DNA from: Herbaspirillum rhizosphaerae
GTDB taxonomy: Bacteria > Pseudomonadota > Gammaproteobacteria > Burkholderiales > Burkholderiaceae_D
Length of the DNA: 64,000 nt
Direction: 5' to 3'
Assembly (NCBI RefSeq): GCF_001189965.1
Contig: NZ_LFLU01000003.1
Coordinates: 186,001 to 250,000 of the forward strand
Position numbers and translations under genes: made by a program. A model generated the notes under the pieces. The model was not told the origin of the DNA and did no database searches. It saw only the letters and a list, made by a program, of their open reading frames with translations. Below, piece after piece: positions 35,278 through 43,148 of the stretch (position 1 is the first letter of the stretch; each line of letters begins with the position of its first letter).

Positions 35278-36090
35278 ATGGAAAACCGCGATCAAGGCAA
35301 AGACTGGATACTGCGCACGCAGTCGTCCGGCGTGGAGCGCATCGAAGCCTTCTTCCATGGCAGCGGCTACGCCATGCATCGCCACGACACCTATGCGCTC
35401 GGCATCACCATGGCGGGCGTGCAATCTTTCCAGTACAAGAAATCCCTGCGCAACAGCCTGCCGGGCAACAGCATGGCGCTGTACCCCGACGAGCCGCACG
35501 ACGGCCAGGCCGGCACCGAGGTGGGATTCCGTTACCGCATGCTGTATGTCGAACCGGCGGTGCTGCAGGATGCGCTGGGCGGCGTTGCCTTGCCCTTCAT
35601 CGAAGGCGGTATTTCGACCGACCCGCGCATGTTCCATGCGCTCAGGAATCTGCTGGCGCAAATGGATGGCGACGTCGAACCGTTGCAGCAGGACGACGGC
35701 ATTTTTGAGCTGGCTGCGGCGATGAATGCGGTATCGGGAAAACGCCCCCGTCGCCACGCCGCCGACTTCCTGGCGGCGCAACGCGCCCGCGAATACATCC
35801 ACGCCGCGCTGGACCGCACGCTCACGCTCGACGAACTGGCGCAGTCCTGCGGCCGCGACCGCTGGAGCCTGACGCGCGACTTCCGCAGTTTTTTCGGCAC
35901 CAGTCCCTATCGCTACCTGAGCATGCGCCGTCTGGACCTGGCGCGCCGCCTCATGGCGCAAGGCCAGTCGCTGGCTGAAGTCGCCGCGATGGCAGGTTTC
36001 GCCGACCAGAGCCACATGACGCGGCTGTTCACCAAGACCTACGGCATCGCTCCGGCGCGCTGGCTGCGGATGGTGAAACCGGGCAGGTAA
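35278..36090 (+). CDS. AraC family transcriptional regulator
   Basis: 270 residues. The N-terminal half is a cupin-like sensor (MHRHDTYALGITMAGVQSF, ALYPDEPHDGQAG), the C-terminal 100 residues are an AraC double helix-turn-helix (ALDRTLTLDELAQSCGRDRWSLTRDFRSFFGTSPYRYLSMRRLDLARRLM and AEVAAMAGFADQSHMTRLFTKTYG). ATG 35278 follows GGCAGGAG (35265-35272). Members with this N-terminus often regulate a nearby LysE-type exporter; here the neighbours are the small unknown gene and a cupin protein. Target and ligand are unknown. Confidence 0.9.
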   Translation: MENRDQGKDWILRTQSSGVERIEAFFHGSGYAMHRHDTYALGITMAGVQSFQYKKSLRNSLPGNSMALYPDEPHDGQAGTEVGFRYRMLYVEPAVLQDALGGVALPFIEGGISTDPRMFHALRNLLAQMDGDVEPLQQDDGIFELAAAMNAVSGKRPRRHAADFLAAQRAREYIHAALDRTLTLDELAQSCGRDRWSLTRDFRSFFGTSPYRYLSMRRLDLARRLMAQGQSLAEVAAMAGFADQSHMTRLFTKTYGIAPARWLRMVKPGR

Positions 36091-36182
36091 GACCGCAACA
36101 GGAAGTTGCACGATCGTTCAAGACCGCGCCGCACAGGCCGGGTAATCTGGCTCCTTGTCATTGATTGATACAGGAGCAGAAC

Positions 36183-36584
36183 ATGTCCACCAGCAGCACA
36201 TCACCCGCCACTGCCGGCCGCGATTACCAGGCCATCAACTTCGCCCAGAAACTGTCGCTGTTCAGCGAACAATGGTCGCAGCGCGTCATCGCTGAAATGA
36301 ACGACTACCAGTTCAAACTCGCCAAACTGGAAGGCGAATTCATCTGGCACGACCACGCCGATACCGATGAAGTATTCATCGTCCTCGAAGGCAAGCTGCG
36401 CATCGACTTTCGCGACGGCGCGGTGCACCTCGGCGCCGGGGAAATGTTCGTCATTCCGAAAGGCGTCCAGCACAAACCTTACGCCGAGAGAGAAACCAAG
36501 ATCCTGCTGGTCGAGCCGCGCGGTGTGGTCAATACCGGCAACGAAGAGAGCGACCGCACGCGGCAGAACGACGTCTGGATCTGA
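36183..36584 (+). CDS. Cupin domain protein
   Basis: A 133-residue single-domain cupin. Motif 1 is HDHADTDEVFIVLEGKLRI with the metal-binding H-x-H-x4-E pattern; motif 2 is GAGEMFVIPKGVQHKPYA with the final histidine. The rest (EPRGVVNTGNEESDRT) matches small proteobacterial cupins of unknown enzymatic role. Start ATG 36183 has ACAGGAGC upstream (36170-36177). It is probably a single-gene unit ending at the hairpin that follows. Confidence 0.88.
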   Translation: MSTSSTSPATAGRDYQAINFAQKLSLFSEQWSQRVIAEMNDYQFKLAKLEGEFIWHDHADTDEVFIVLEGKLRIDFRDGAVHLGAGEMFVIPKGVQHKPYAERETKILLVEPRGVVNTGNEESDRTRQNDVWI

Positions 36585-36599
36585 GCGATTCCGCGCAAG

Positions 36600-36624
36600 A
36601 AAAAAGCCCGCATCGCGGGCTTTG
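36600..36624. terminator. Terminator between the cupin and exonuclease III genes
   Basis: AAGCCCGC-ATC-GCGGGCTT hairpin, preceded by a run of A and followed by TTTGTTG, between two converging genes. Confidence 0.8.
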
Positions 36625-36643
36625 TTGTCTGCGGCAGGCGAGA

Positions 36644-37408
36644 TCAGCCGATGGTCGCAACGACAGGCGTGTGATCCGACGGCTGCTCCCACTTGCGCGG
36701 CACCTTGTCGATGATGCAGGCGGTGCATTGCGCCGCCAGCGGTGCGGTCAGCAGAATATGGTCGATGCGCATGCCTTTGTTGAGACGGAAACCCATCTGG
36801 CGGTAATCCCACCAGCTGAAGAGCTTTTCCGGCTGCTCAAACATGCGGAAAGCATCGGTGAAGCCCATCTTTTGCAGATGCTGGAAGGCTGCGCGTTCCG
36901 GTTCCGACACCAGGTTCTGGCCGACCCATGCCGCTGGATCGTGCACGTCGCGGTCTTCCGGCGCGATGTTGTAGTCGCCGAGTAGCGCCAGCTTTTCATG
37001 TTGCAATTGTTCCTGCGCCAGCCACTCGTGCAATGCCGCCAGCCATTTCAGCTTGTACTGGAATTTCTCCGAGTCCGGCGCCTGGCCGTTGGGGATATAG
37101 GCGCAGACGAAACGCACGCCCTCGATGGTCGCGGCGATGATGCGCTGCTGCTCGTCTTCAAACAGCGGATTGTTCTTGACCACGTCGCTGATCGCGTGGC
37201 GCGACAGGATGGCGACGCCGTTGTAGGTCTTCTGCCCCGTATAGACCACCTGATAGCCGGCGGCATTGATTTCCGCTAGCGGGAACTTGTCGTCGGTCAG
37301 CTTGGTTTCTTGCAGGCACAGCACGTCGACGGGGTTGTCGCCCAGCCATTGCAGTACCTGAGGCAGGCGGACTTTCAGGGAGTTGACGTTCCAGGTGGCG
37401 ATTTTCAT
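36644..37408 (-). CDS. xthA: Exodeoxyribonuclease III (AP endonuclease)
   Basis: A 254-residue Mg-dependent exonuclease III of the EEP fold that incises abasic DNA sites in base-excision repair. Motifs in order: MKIATWNVNSLKVRLPQVLQWL (metal-binding N7), LCLQETKLTDDKFP with the catalytic Glu, GDYNIAPEDRDVHDP, and SDHTPVV near the end with the catalytic Asp-His. The start ATG 37408 is where family homology begins; the open frame extends 19 codons upstream. Length is near E. coli Xth (268). Confidence 0.93.
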   Translation of the reverse strand: MKIATWNVNSLKVRLPQVLQWLGDNPVDVLCLQETKLTDDKFPLAEINAAGYQVVYTGQKTYNGVAILSRHAISDVVKNNPLFEDEQQRIIAATIEGVRFVCAYIPNGQAPDSEKFQYKLKWLAALHEWLAQEQLQHEKLALLGDYNIAPEDRDVHDPAAWVGQNLVSEPERAAFQHLQKMGFTDAFRMFEQPEKLFSWWDYRQMGFRLNKGMRIDHILLTAPLAAQCTACIIDKVPRKWEQPSDHTPVVATIG

Positions 37409-37533
37409 GAGCAAGCTAAGCCTTTGTGCGGACGATTCCGGTGTGCGATATATAACTGGAACCAATGAGCGGTAAAAATGATGAAGTCGGATATTACCCC
37501 ATCCGGCGGGAAGCCTGTCCGGTAACGGCGCGA

Positions 37534-38481
37534 CTATTCGTCTTTGCCGGCCGGTTTTGCAGGCAGCGCTTCGAGCAACGATGCGGCGCGTTGCAAGATA
37601 TCTTCTTGCGCGGCTCGGTTCTCTGCAACCGATTGTCGCGCCCGGCCGGGATCGTCGAAGTCGTGCGTCGCGCCGGGATATTCAGTCATGCTGACCAGCT
37701 TGTTCGGATCGTTCGCAGGCATGACGCTGAGGCAATTGCGCGGCGACACCTCTTCATCGTTTTCGGCAAGAAAAACCCAGACTTCGGTGTCGCTGCGATA
37801 GCGCCTGGTGAGCAGCGAGCGTGCGCCGCAGCCCGGATACAGCACCAGCGCGGCGCGAAAGCGCAAGGGCGCGGCCGATGACTGCCCCTGCGCCTGGCGA
37901 TACATCACATTGAGCGCCGTGCTGCCGCCATTGGACCAGCCTTGCAGCATGATTCGTTCCTTCTGCACATCGTCGCGCGCCGCCAGATAGGCGAGGGCGC
38001 CTTCGGCATCCAGCGGGCGCACCGTCATCTCGTTGACGGCCTGGCGTTCGGGCAGGTCATGCGAGTTGCGGCCATAGCCATGGGCGCGGCCGCGCGGGCC
38101 GAAGCTGTCGACGTGCAGGGCGAGGTAGCCGCGGCTGGACCAGTATTCTCCCCACATCTTGTGCCGTTGCGAGAGCGTGCCTGCATTGCAGGGCGAAGTC
38201 ATGTCGCGGCCGACGCGTGCGCATTTGGCGTTGACGATGCTGGAGTAGGGGCCGCCGCGACCGTGCAGCATGACGATGGCGGGACGCCTGGGATGCGGTA
38301 TGGCGCTGTCGCCGGGCGGCTGGAACAGATAGCCCACCAGTTCGGTGCCGTCTCCCGAGGGGAAGTAGACCGTGGCGGGCGGCGCGGCGAATGCGATCGT
38401 CGGCAGGTTCCAGAGCAGCGCCGCCAGCGTTGCAATGGCGGCTCTCAGGATGGTGTTCCGACGGAAGGTTGCGTGTTGCAT
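37534..38481 (-). CDS. Dienelactone hydrolase family protein, exported
   Basis: A 315-residue alpha/beta hydrolase with an N-terminal signal sequence (TILRAAIATLAALLWNLPTIAFAA). The oxyanion region is IVMLHGRGGPYSS; the nucleophile elbow is GWSNGGSTAL (Ser), the acid FLAENDEEVS (Asp) and the base GATHDFDDP (His), giving a full catalytic triad. Probably periplasmic; the substrate is unknown. It starts 17 bp after the MipA/OmpV gene on the same strand and probably shares its transcript. An upstream in-frame start would overlap that gene. Confidence 0.85.
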   Translation of the reverse strand: MQHATFRRNTILRAAIATLAALLWNLPTIAFAAPPATVYFPSGDGTELVGYLFQPPGDSAIPHPRRPAIVMLHGRGGPYSSIVNAKCARVGRDMTSPCNAGTLSQRHKMWGEYWSSRGYLALHVDSFGPRGRAHGYGRNSHDLPERQAVNEMTVRPLDAEGALAYLAARDDVQKERIMLQGWSNGGSTALNVMYRQAQGQSSAAPLRFRAALVLYPGCGARSLLTRRYRSDTEVWVFLAENDEEVSPRNCLSVMPANDPNKLVSMTEYPGATHDFDDPGRARQSVAENRAAQEDILQRAASLLEALPAKPAGKDE

Positions 38482-38498
38482 CCGTATCGCGCAGCGGA

Positions 38499-39248
38499 TT
38501 ACTTGAAGTGATAGTTGATCGCGACCAGCCCCATGTTTTCGGTGCTGTGATTGATGATCGGGCTGTTGGCGATGCCGTTGCCCAGCCACTTGCGGCGGAA
38601 GGTGATGTTGCCTACCCAGTTTTCGGCGATCGGCATTTCAATGGTCAGGCCGAGCATGGGCGTGGTCGATGCGCCGGCATGGTATTCGCGGAAACCGCTG
38701 GCAGTGGATTCCGAGGCCGTGACGCCGTAGAAATAGTCGTTATAGGAGGCGCTGCGGCGTTCGATGCCCACCTGCGGATAGATGTGCGCGCGGCCGACGT
38801 CGACCTGTGCGGCGTAGATGGCTTCCAGCAGCGTGCCGTGCGACTTGTTGACGTCATAGAAGGCGTTCAGGAAGAAGGCGCCGAAACGGGTTTCCTGCAA
38901 GGTGCCGATACCGATCGGGACCGAGTTGGAGCGGCGGTTCAGTCCGCGCTCGGCATCCATGTGGTCGAAATTGACGCGCGCCGCCAGTTCGAGATAGCCA
39001 GCGCCCATCTTCACGGTCTTGAAGCCGAAGGTGTCCAGGCGGGCGAAGAAGCGTTTGTAATCGAAGTAGGCGTAAGGCAGCACGGAGGTCTTGTCGCTCT
39101 TGCCGAGGATGTTGCGCTCCAGGCGGAACACGCCGGGGCCGATGTCGCCGGTCAGATGATCGGGCAGGCCGGCATCGGGAGCGGCTTCTTGCGCGCACGC
39201 ATGGCCGGCCAGCGACAGGAGCAGCGTGCAGAGCAAAGTTTTGTTCAT
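38499..39248 (-). CDS. MipA/OmpV family outer membrane protein
   Basis: A 249-residue exported protein with signal peptide MNKTLLCTLLLSLAGHACA. The mature part has alternating aromatic/hydrophobic strands of a small beta-barrel (YAYFDYKRFFARLDTFGFKTVKMGAGYLELAARVNFD, FGAFFLNAFYDVNKSHGTLLEAIYAAQVDVG) and ends with the aromatic-terminated strand VAINYHFK expected for BAM-inserted proteins. It fits the MipA/OmpV scaffold family. It is upstream of the dienelactone-hydrolase-like gene and downstream of the HxlR regulator on the same strand. Confidence 0.8.
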   Translation of the reverse strand: MNKTLLCTLLLSLAGHACAQEAAPDAGLPDHLTGDIGPGVFRLERNILGKSDKTSVLPYAYFDYKRFFARLDTFGFKTVKMGAGYLELAARVNFDHMDAERGLNRRSNSVPIGIGTLQETRFGAFFLNAFYDVNKSHGTLLEAIYAAQVDVGRAHIYPQVGIERRSASYNDYFYGVTASESTASGFREYHAGASTTPMLGLTIEMPIAENWVGNITFRRKWLGNGIANSPIINHSTENMGLVAINYHFK

Positions 39249-39325
39249 GGTTGACTTTCTTGTTGATGAAACCGGAAAGCCCGGTTTCTCTGTTCTGTTA
39301 TTGAAGCGGACCGCGCAGTTCCGCT

Positions 39326-39796
39326 TTATTGTGCTTTGGCTTCGGCGCGCTTGGCTTTTCTTTTGATGACGGTGTCTTCCGGTTTCAGGGGCTTGCCGTC
39401 GCAGGTGTGCAATTTTATCTTGGGTACGGGTTTGCCGCTGTCGCGTTCGACCATCGGCGCGCAGGCTTCGCCTTTCTTGAACAGATGGCCTTCGCCCCAT
39501 TGGCGCAGGCCCAGCACCACCGTGAATAACTCCTTGCCTTTGGCGGTGAGGATGTATTCCTGATAGGCGCTGCCGTCCGAGGCCGGTACGACCGTCATGA
39601 TGTCGGCCTCGACCAGGTCGCGCAGGCGCGTGGAGAGGATGTTCTTGGCCACGCCCAGGCTTTTCTGGAACTCGCCGAAACGCCGCATGCCGTCGAAGGC
39701 GTCGCGGATGATCAGCAGCGCCCAGCGGTCGCCGACGACGTCGATGGATCGCGCCACCGGACAGGGATCGCTCTTCAGACTTTTCCGCTTTGCCAT
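39326..39796 (-). CDS. HxlR family transcriptional regulator
   Basis: A 156-residue winged-helix protein. The HxlR signature DPCPVARSIDVVGDRWALLIIRDAFDGMRRFGEFQKSLGVAKNILSTRLRDLVEADI is clear, followed by the wing YQEYILTAKGKELFTVVLGLRQWGE. C12 in DPCPV is the conserved cysteine that can sense quinones, aldehydes or oxidants in relatives. It is divergent from an MFS pump across 125 bp, the classic repressor-pump layout. Confidence 0.92.
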   Translation of the reverse strand: MAKRKSLKSDPCPVARSIDVVGDRWALLIIRDAFDGMRRFGEFQKSLGVAKNILSTRLRDLVEADIMTVVPASDGSAYQEYILTAKGKELFTVVLGLRQWGEGHLFKKGEACAPMVERDSGKPVPKIKLHTCDGKPLKPEDTVIKRKAKRAEAKAQ

Positions 39797-39921
39797 TGTT
39801 TTGCTGCTTCCTCATGCATGTCCAATGGTTGCATTTTAGAACTCGCTCACCTACACTTCAACTGGTTTTAATTTGAAACTACATTGACTCTGCGCAAATC
39901 GCGCCGACAGAAGGGGGATAC

Positions 39922-41181
39922 ATGGCCGGAAACCAGGGAGATGCAGGGACTTGTTCAGCGGATATGGCAGGCGCCCGTCATGGCGCCGGGAGCCTCGCTG
40001 CAAGTCATGCGGCATCCATGCCGCGCGCCATGGTGTGGCTGTTTGCCATGGCTTGCGGCGTGAGCGTGGCCAACGTGTACTACGCCCAGCCCTTGCTGGA
40101 TGCCTTTGCCGCGGAATTCGGCTTTACCCAGGCGGCAGTCGGCGTAGTCATTACGGCAACACAGGCCGGTTCTGCGCTGGCGCTGATTCTGCTGGTGCCG
40201 CTGGGCGATCTGCTGGACCGGCGCCGCCTGACGCTGACGCAGCTGTCGCTGCTGCTGGTCGCGCTGGTCGGCGTCGGACTGGCTTCTTCACCTGCTTTGC
40301 TACTGCTCGGCATGCTGATCGTCGGGATGCTGGGTACCGCCATGACGCAGGGATTGATTGCGTATGCAGCCGTGCTGGCGGCGCCTGAGCAGCGCGGGCG
40401 CGTGGTCGGCACGGCACAGGCGGGGGTGGTGGTCGGTCTGCTGCTGGCGCGGACCATGGCGGGGCTGGTCGCGGATGTCGCCGGTTGGCGCATGGTGTAT
40501 TTCGTCTCGGCGGCGCTGGCCGCACTGATGCTGGCGCTGCTGCAGGGGCGGTTGCCGCAGCGGGGCTTGCTGGTCGAACGCCTGTCTTATCCGCAGTTGC
40601 TGGGATCGATGGCGGTCCTGCTGTGGCGCGACCGGGTGCTGCAACTGCGCGGCGTCATCGCCATGTTGATGTTTGCCGTGTTCAGCATCTTCTGGAGCGC
40701 CCTGGTGTTGCCGTTGCGCGCGCCGCCCTATGCACTCTCGCATGCGGCCATCGGCGCATTCGGCCTGATCGGCGTCGTCGGCACGCTGGGCGCCGCGCGC
40801 GCCGGAAAACTGGCGGACAAGGGGCGGGGGCAGTGGACCAGCGGTGCGGCGCTGATCTTGCTGCTGTTGTCCTGGCTGCCCCTGGCGATGCTACCGTACA
40901 GCCTGTGGGCGCTGGCGGCCGGTATCGTGGCGCTGGATCTTGCGGCGCAGGCGATTCATGTCACCAATCAGAGCATGATCTTTCGCGCCAATACCGGCTC
41001 GCACAGCCGGCTGGTGGCGTGTTACATGATTTTTTACGCGGTCGGCAGCGGCGCCGGTGCGGTCTTGTCGACCTCGGCGTTCGCGCTGTGGGGTTGGATG
41101 GGCGTTTGTGCACTGGGCGCGGGCGTCAGCCTGCTGGCCTTGCTGTTCTGGGCCTGGAGCTTGCGCCATATGCCGCGCTGA
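39922..41181 (+). CDS. MFS transporter (drug/metabolite efflux type)
   Basis: A 419-residue inner-membrane protein with 12 predicted helices after a soluble N-terminal tail of about 30 residues. The segments VANVYYAQPLLDAFAAEFG, LVPLGDLLDRRRLTLTQL (motif A) and RGRVVGTAQAGVVVGLLLARTMAGLVAD are typical of AraJ/EmrD-like efflux MFS proteins. ATG 39922 follows AAGGGGG (39911-39917). It is divergent from the HxlR regulator and is probably its target. It converges on the S24 repressor gene with only 3 bp between stops and no terminator. Confidence 0.88.
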   Translation: MAGNQGDAGTCSADMAGARHGAGSLAASHAASMPRAMVWLFAMACGVSVANVYYAQPLLDAFAAEFGFTQAAVGVVITATQAGSALALILLVPLGDLLDRRRLTLTQLSLLLVALVGVGLASSPALLLLGMLIVGMLGTAMTQGLIAYAAVLAAPEQRGRVVGTAQAGVVVGLLLARTMAGLVADVAGWRMVYFVSAALAALMLALLQGRLPQRGLLVERLSYPQLLGSMAVLLWRDRVLQLRGVIAMLMFAVFSIFWSALVLPLRAPPYALSHAAIGAFGLIGVVGTLGAARAGKLADKGRGQWTSGAALILLLLSWLPLAMLPYSLWALAAGIVALDLAAQAIHVTNQSMIFRANTGSHSRLVACYMIFYAVGSGAGAVLSTSAFALWGWMGVCALGAGVSLLALLFWAWSLRHMPR

Positions 41182-41184
41182 TCC

Positions 41185-41889
41185 TCAGAGTTGTTCGCTG
41201 GCCATCAGGATGACGCGGCCGATGACTGCGTCTTTCTTTTCGTCGAATTCCTGGCGTTGATATTGTTTGCGGCTGGTGTTGTCCGAAGTCAGATACCAGC
41301 GGCCGAAGTCCAGCGCCATGCGCTTGATGACGGCTTCGCCATGGCAATTGACGAGGTACACGGCGTTGTCCAGGATGCCGGTATCGGCCGTATTGACCAC
41401 AACCACGTCGCCGACTTTGAGCACCGGCGCCATGCTGGCGTCCGTGACGCTGATCGCCATCAGTTTGTCGGCGGACAGCTGGCGCTCCTCGAACCACTCC
41501 GGGGGAAATCGCCAGTCGCAGAGCGTCGGACTGACGGCCGTCGATTTGAGGCGTGTCGAACCGGGCGTCAGTTTCAGGCTGACCTGGCTGATTGCAATCG
41601 ATCCGGCTATCCGCACATCTGCCGCCGCAAGTCGCTGAGATGCATACTGCACAGCGCTTTCGCCCGCGGCCAGGAGGTCGAAATACAAATCCGCAAGGCC
41701 GAGTTTGCTTTCCAGTACGCGCGCTGCCTTTTCGCCGAAACTCTGGCCGTCCCGATACGACGACGAGAGCAGTTGCGCCAGGCGCGATTCGCTCATCTCC
41801 GCCGCATCGCAAAAGGTCTTGCGGTCACCGCCGTAGTGGTCGGCAATGAGTGTCTGCAGCCGGCGGCGTCGATGTTCATGCATGTTCAT
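41185..41889 (-). CDS. Phage-type repressor: HTH plus S24 (LexA/CI-like) peptidase domain
   Basis: A CI/LexA-like protein. The N-terminal part is a divergent helix-turn-helix (RRRRLQTLIADHYGGDRKTFCDAAEMSESRLAQLLSS); the C-terminal half is an S24 peptidase fold with the catalytic serine in VTDASMAPVLKVGD and the lysine in HGEAVIKRMA. Ala-Gly pairs in the linker (LLAAGES and RIAGSI) are candidate autocleavage sites, so RecA-linked induction is possible. In-frame ATGs exist at 41916, 41907, 41889 and 41883; 41889 is chosen because 41916 falls inside an operator-like repeat. No start has a good ribosome binding site. It is divergent from a Cro/YdaS-like gene. Confidence 0.85.
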   Translation of the reverse strand: MNMHEHRRRRLQTLIADHYGGDRKTFCDAAEMSESRLAQLLSSSYRDGQSFGEKAARVLESKLGLADLYFDLLAAGESAVQYASQRLAAADVRIAGSIAISQVSLKLTPGSTRLKSTAVSPTLCDWRFPPEWFEERQLSADKLMAISVTDASMAPVLKVGDVVVVNTADTGILDNAVYLVNCHGEAVIKRMALDFGRWYLTSDNTSRKQYQRQEFDEKKDAVIGRVILMASEQL

Positions 41890-41908
41890 GTCGGCATTTG
41901 AACGCATA

Positions 41909-41961
41909 TTTAGCATTTGGTAAATTAGCTTTTGCTTGACTTGTGTGTAGCAAATGCTAAA
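41909..41961. promoter_or_regulatory. Operator-like inverted repeat between repressor and Cro-like gene
   Basis: TTTAGCATTTG (41909-41919) and CAAATGCTAAA (41951-41961) are perfect 11-bp inverted copies separated by 31 bp, with a related TTAGCTTTTGC between them. A rightward promoter TTGACT (41936-41941) with TAAATT (41958-41963) overlaps the right copy, so binding there would block the Cro-like gene. The left copy overlaps the most upstream start of the repressor gene. This looks like a phage OR-type control region. Confidence 0.7.
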
Positions 41962-41969
41962 TTATCAAT

Positions 41970-42209
41970 ATGACACTGATTGCCTATCTCAATTCTTTAC
42001 CGCCGGGAAAGCGCCGCGAACTTGCCGCACGTTGCGGTACGTCGTTCGAATACCTGCGCCAGATCGGCTACGGCAATCGGCCTTGTTCCCCTCTGATTGC
42101 GGTTTGCCTGGAGCGCGAATCGCAGGGCGTGATCACGCGCAAGATGCTGTTTCCCGATGACTGGAACAAGCTTTGGCCGGAGCTGGGAGGTGAGGAGATG
42201 GATGGCTGA
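41970..42209 (+). CDS. YdaS/Cro-like DNA-binding protein
   Basis: A 79-residue helix-turn-helix protein of the YdaS/Cro type: MTLIAYLNSLPPGKRRELAARCGTSFEYLRQIGYGNRPCSP is the HTH, and the tail ITRKMLFPDDWNKLWPEL is characteristic of these Cro-like antitoxin-class repressors. It is divergent from the S24 repressor and should compete with it for the same operators. The -10 element at 41958-41963 would place the transcript start at or next to the ATG (41970), so it may be translated from a leaderless mRNA. No other phage genes are near. Confidence 0.85.
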   Translation: MTLIAYLNSLPPGKRRELAARCGTSFEYLRQIGYGNRPCSPLIAVCLERESQGVITRKMLFPDDWNKLWPELGGEEMDG

Positions 42210-42287
42210 ATCTCATTTCCATGTTGATTTTCCTGAACCTGTTCTGACTGACGCCAAGATTTTTCTTCCCGTTTTTTGTGCCCGCTG

Positions 42288-43037
42288 ATGTTCTCGCTCA
42301 TGTCCCTGTTTTTCACAGCGCTGTGCCGTACTCCCGGAGCCTATGCGGCACAGGTGGCCTCACTGTTGCAGTTGTTTCCACGCGACGGGCGCGTTCCCGG
42401 AGCGGCGGCGCTGGCGCTGTTGTTGCTGGCGGCCGTGGCGATGGCGGTATTGCCGGCGATTTTTTACTGGCAATACAGGAATCGGCGCTGGTGGCCGCTG
42501 GCGACAGGACTGACGGCGTTCATTCTGATGCAGGACTACCTGATGCGGCAGGACAAAGGCAGTCTCGGTGAGACTTTTATCGGTGCGACGACCTTGTTCG
42601 GTTGTTTGTATCTTCCCCTCGTTGCCCTGTGGGAGGGCAATCGCCGTCTCGCCCGCATCATCGCCGGCGACGCTGCCGCATTGCCTTTGCATGCGTCCGA
42701 GCGCCTGATCCTGGTCGCCCTGGCGATACCGGTGCATCTGTTTTTGTTCATCGTCGTCAATGTCCTGGATATCCTTGACGCCCGGCTTTTGCAGCGCGGC
42801 GACGATGTTGTGAAATGCCTGTTCAGCTTCGCTCAGCCGGTCAATTTGCAGGCCTATCGCGATACGTTGACCATGCTGTTGGCCGCCGCGCCGGTGCTGT
42901 TGCTGGCGACGATGTTGGCGGCCTGGTTGCGCCGGCGGCGAAGCAATGACCTCGCGATGCCGTGGCAGCTGTATTGTGCGGCGTTGCCGGGGGTGTTGTG
43001 CAGCGGCCTGCTGCTGGCCTCGCTGTTCATGCGCTAG
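42288..43037 (+). CDS. Multi-spanning membrane protein of unknown function
   Basis: About 249 residues with roughly five or six membrane helices (for example ALALLLLAAVAMAVLPAIFYW, LILVALAIPVHLFLFIVVNVL, LLAAAPVLLLATMLAAWL and the C-terminal LPGVLCSGLLLASLFM). I do not recognise a family. ATG 42288 is used; ATG 42300 and TTG 42276 are alternatives, and none has a strong ribosome binding site. It lies 78 bp after the Cro-like gene on the same strand and may be controlled by that switch. It converges on pepA. Confidence 0.65.
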   Translation: MFSLMSLFFTALCRTPGAYAAQVASLLQLFPRDGRVPGAAALALLLLAAVAMAVLPAIFYWQYRNRRWWPLATGLTAFILMQDYLMRQDKGSLGETFIGATTLFGCLYLPLVALWEGNRRLARIIAGDAAALPLHASERLILVALAIPVHLFLFIVVNVLDILDARLLQRGDDVVKCLFSFAQPVNLQAYRDTLTMLLAAAPVLLLATMLAAWLRRRRSNDLAMPWQLYCAALPGVLCSGLLLASLFMR

Positions 43038-43085
43038 CGGGACATCGATGCCGGACGCCGGTATCAGATGGAATGGCGATGCCGA

Positions 43086-43118
43086 TAAAAAAAGCCGTCA
43101 TCGCAGAGATGACGGCTT
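43086..43118 (-). terminator. Terminator after pepA
   Basis: AAGCCGTCATC (43092-43102) and GATGACGGCTT (43108-43118) form a perfect 11-bp stem. On the minus strand the hairpin is followed by a T7 run (A7 at 43087-43093 on the plus strand). Confidence 0.88.
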
Positions 43119-43148
43119 CGCAAGTTACCGCGTCAGACGCTGTGAAAC

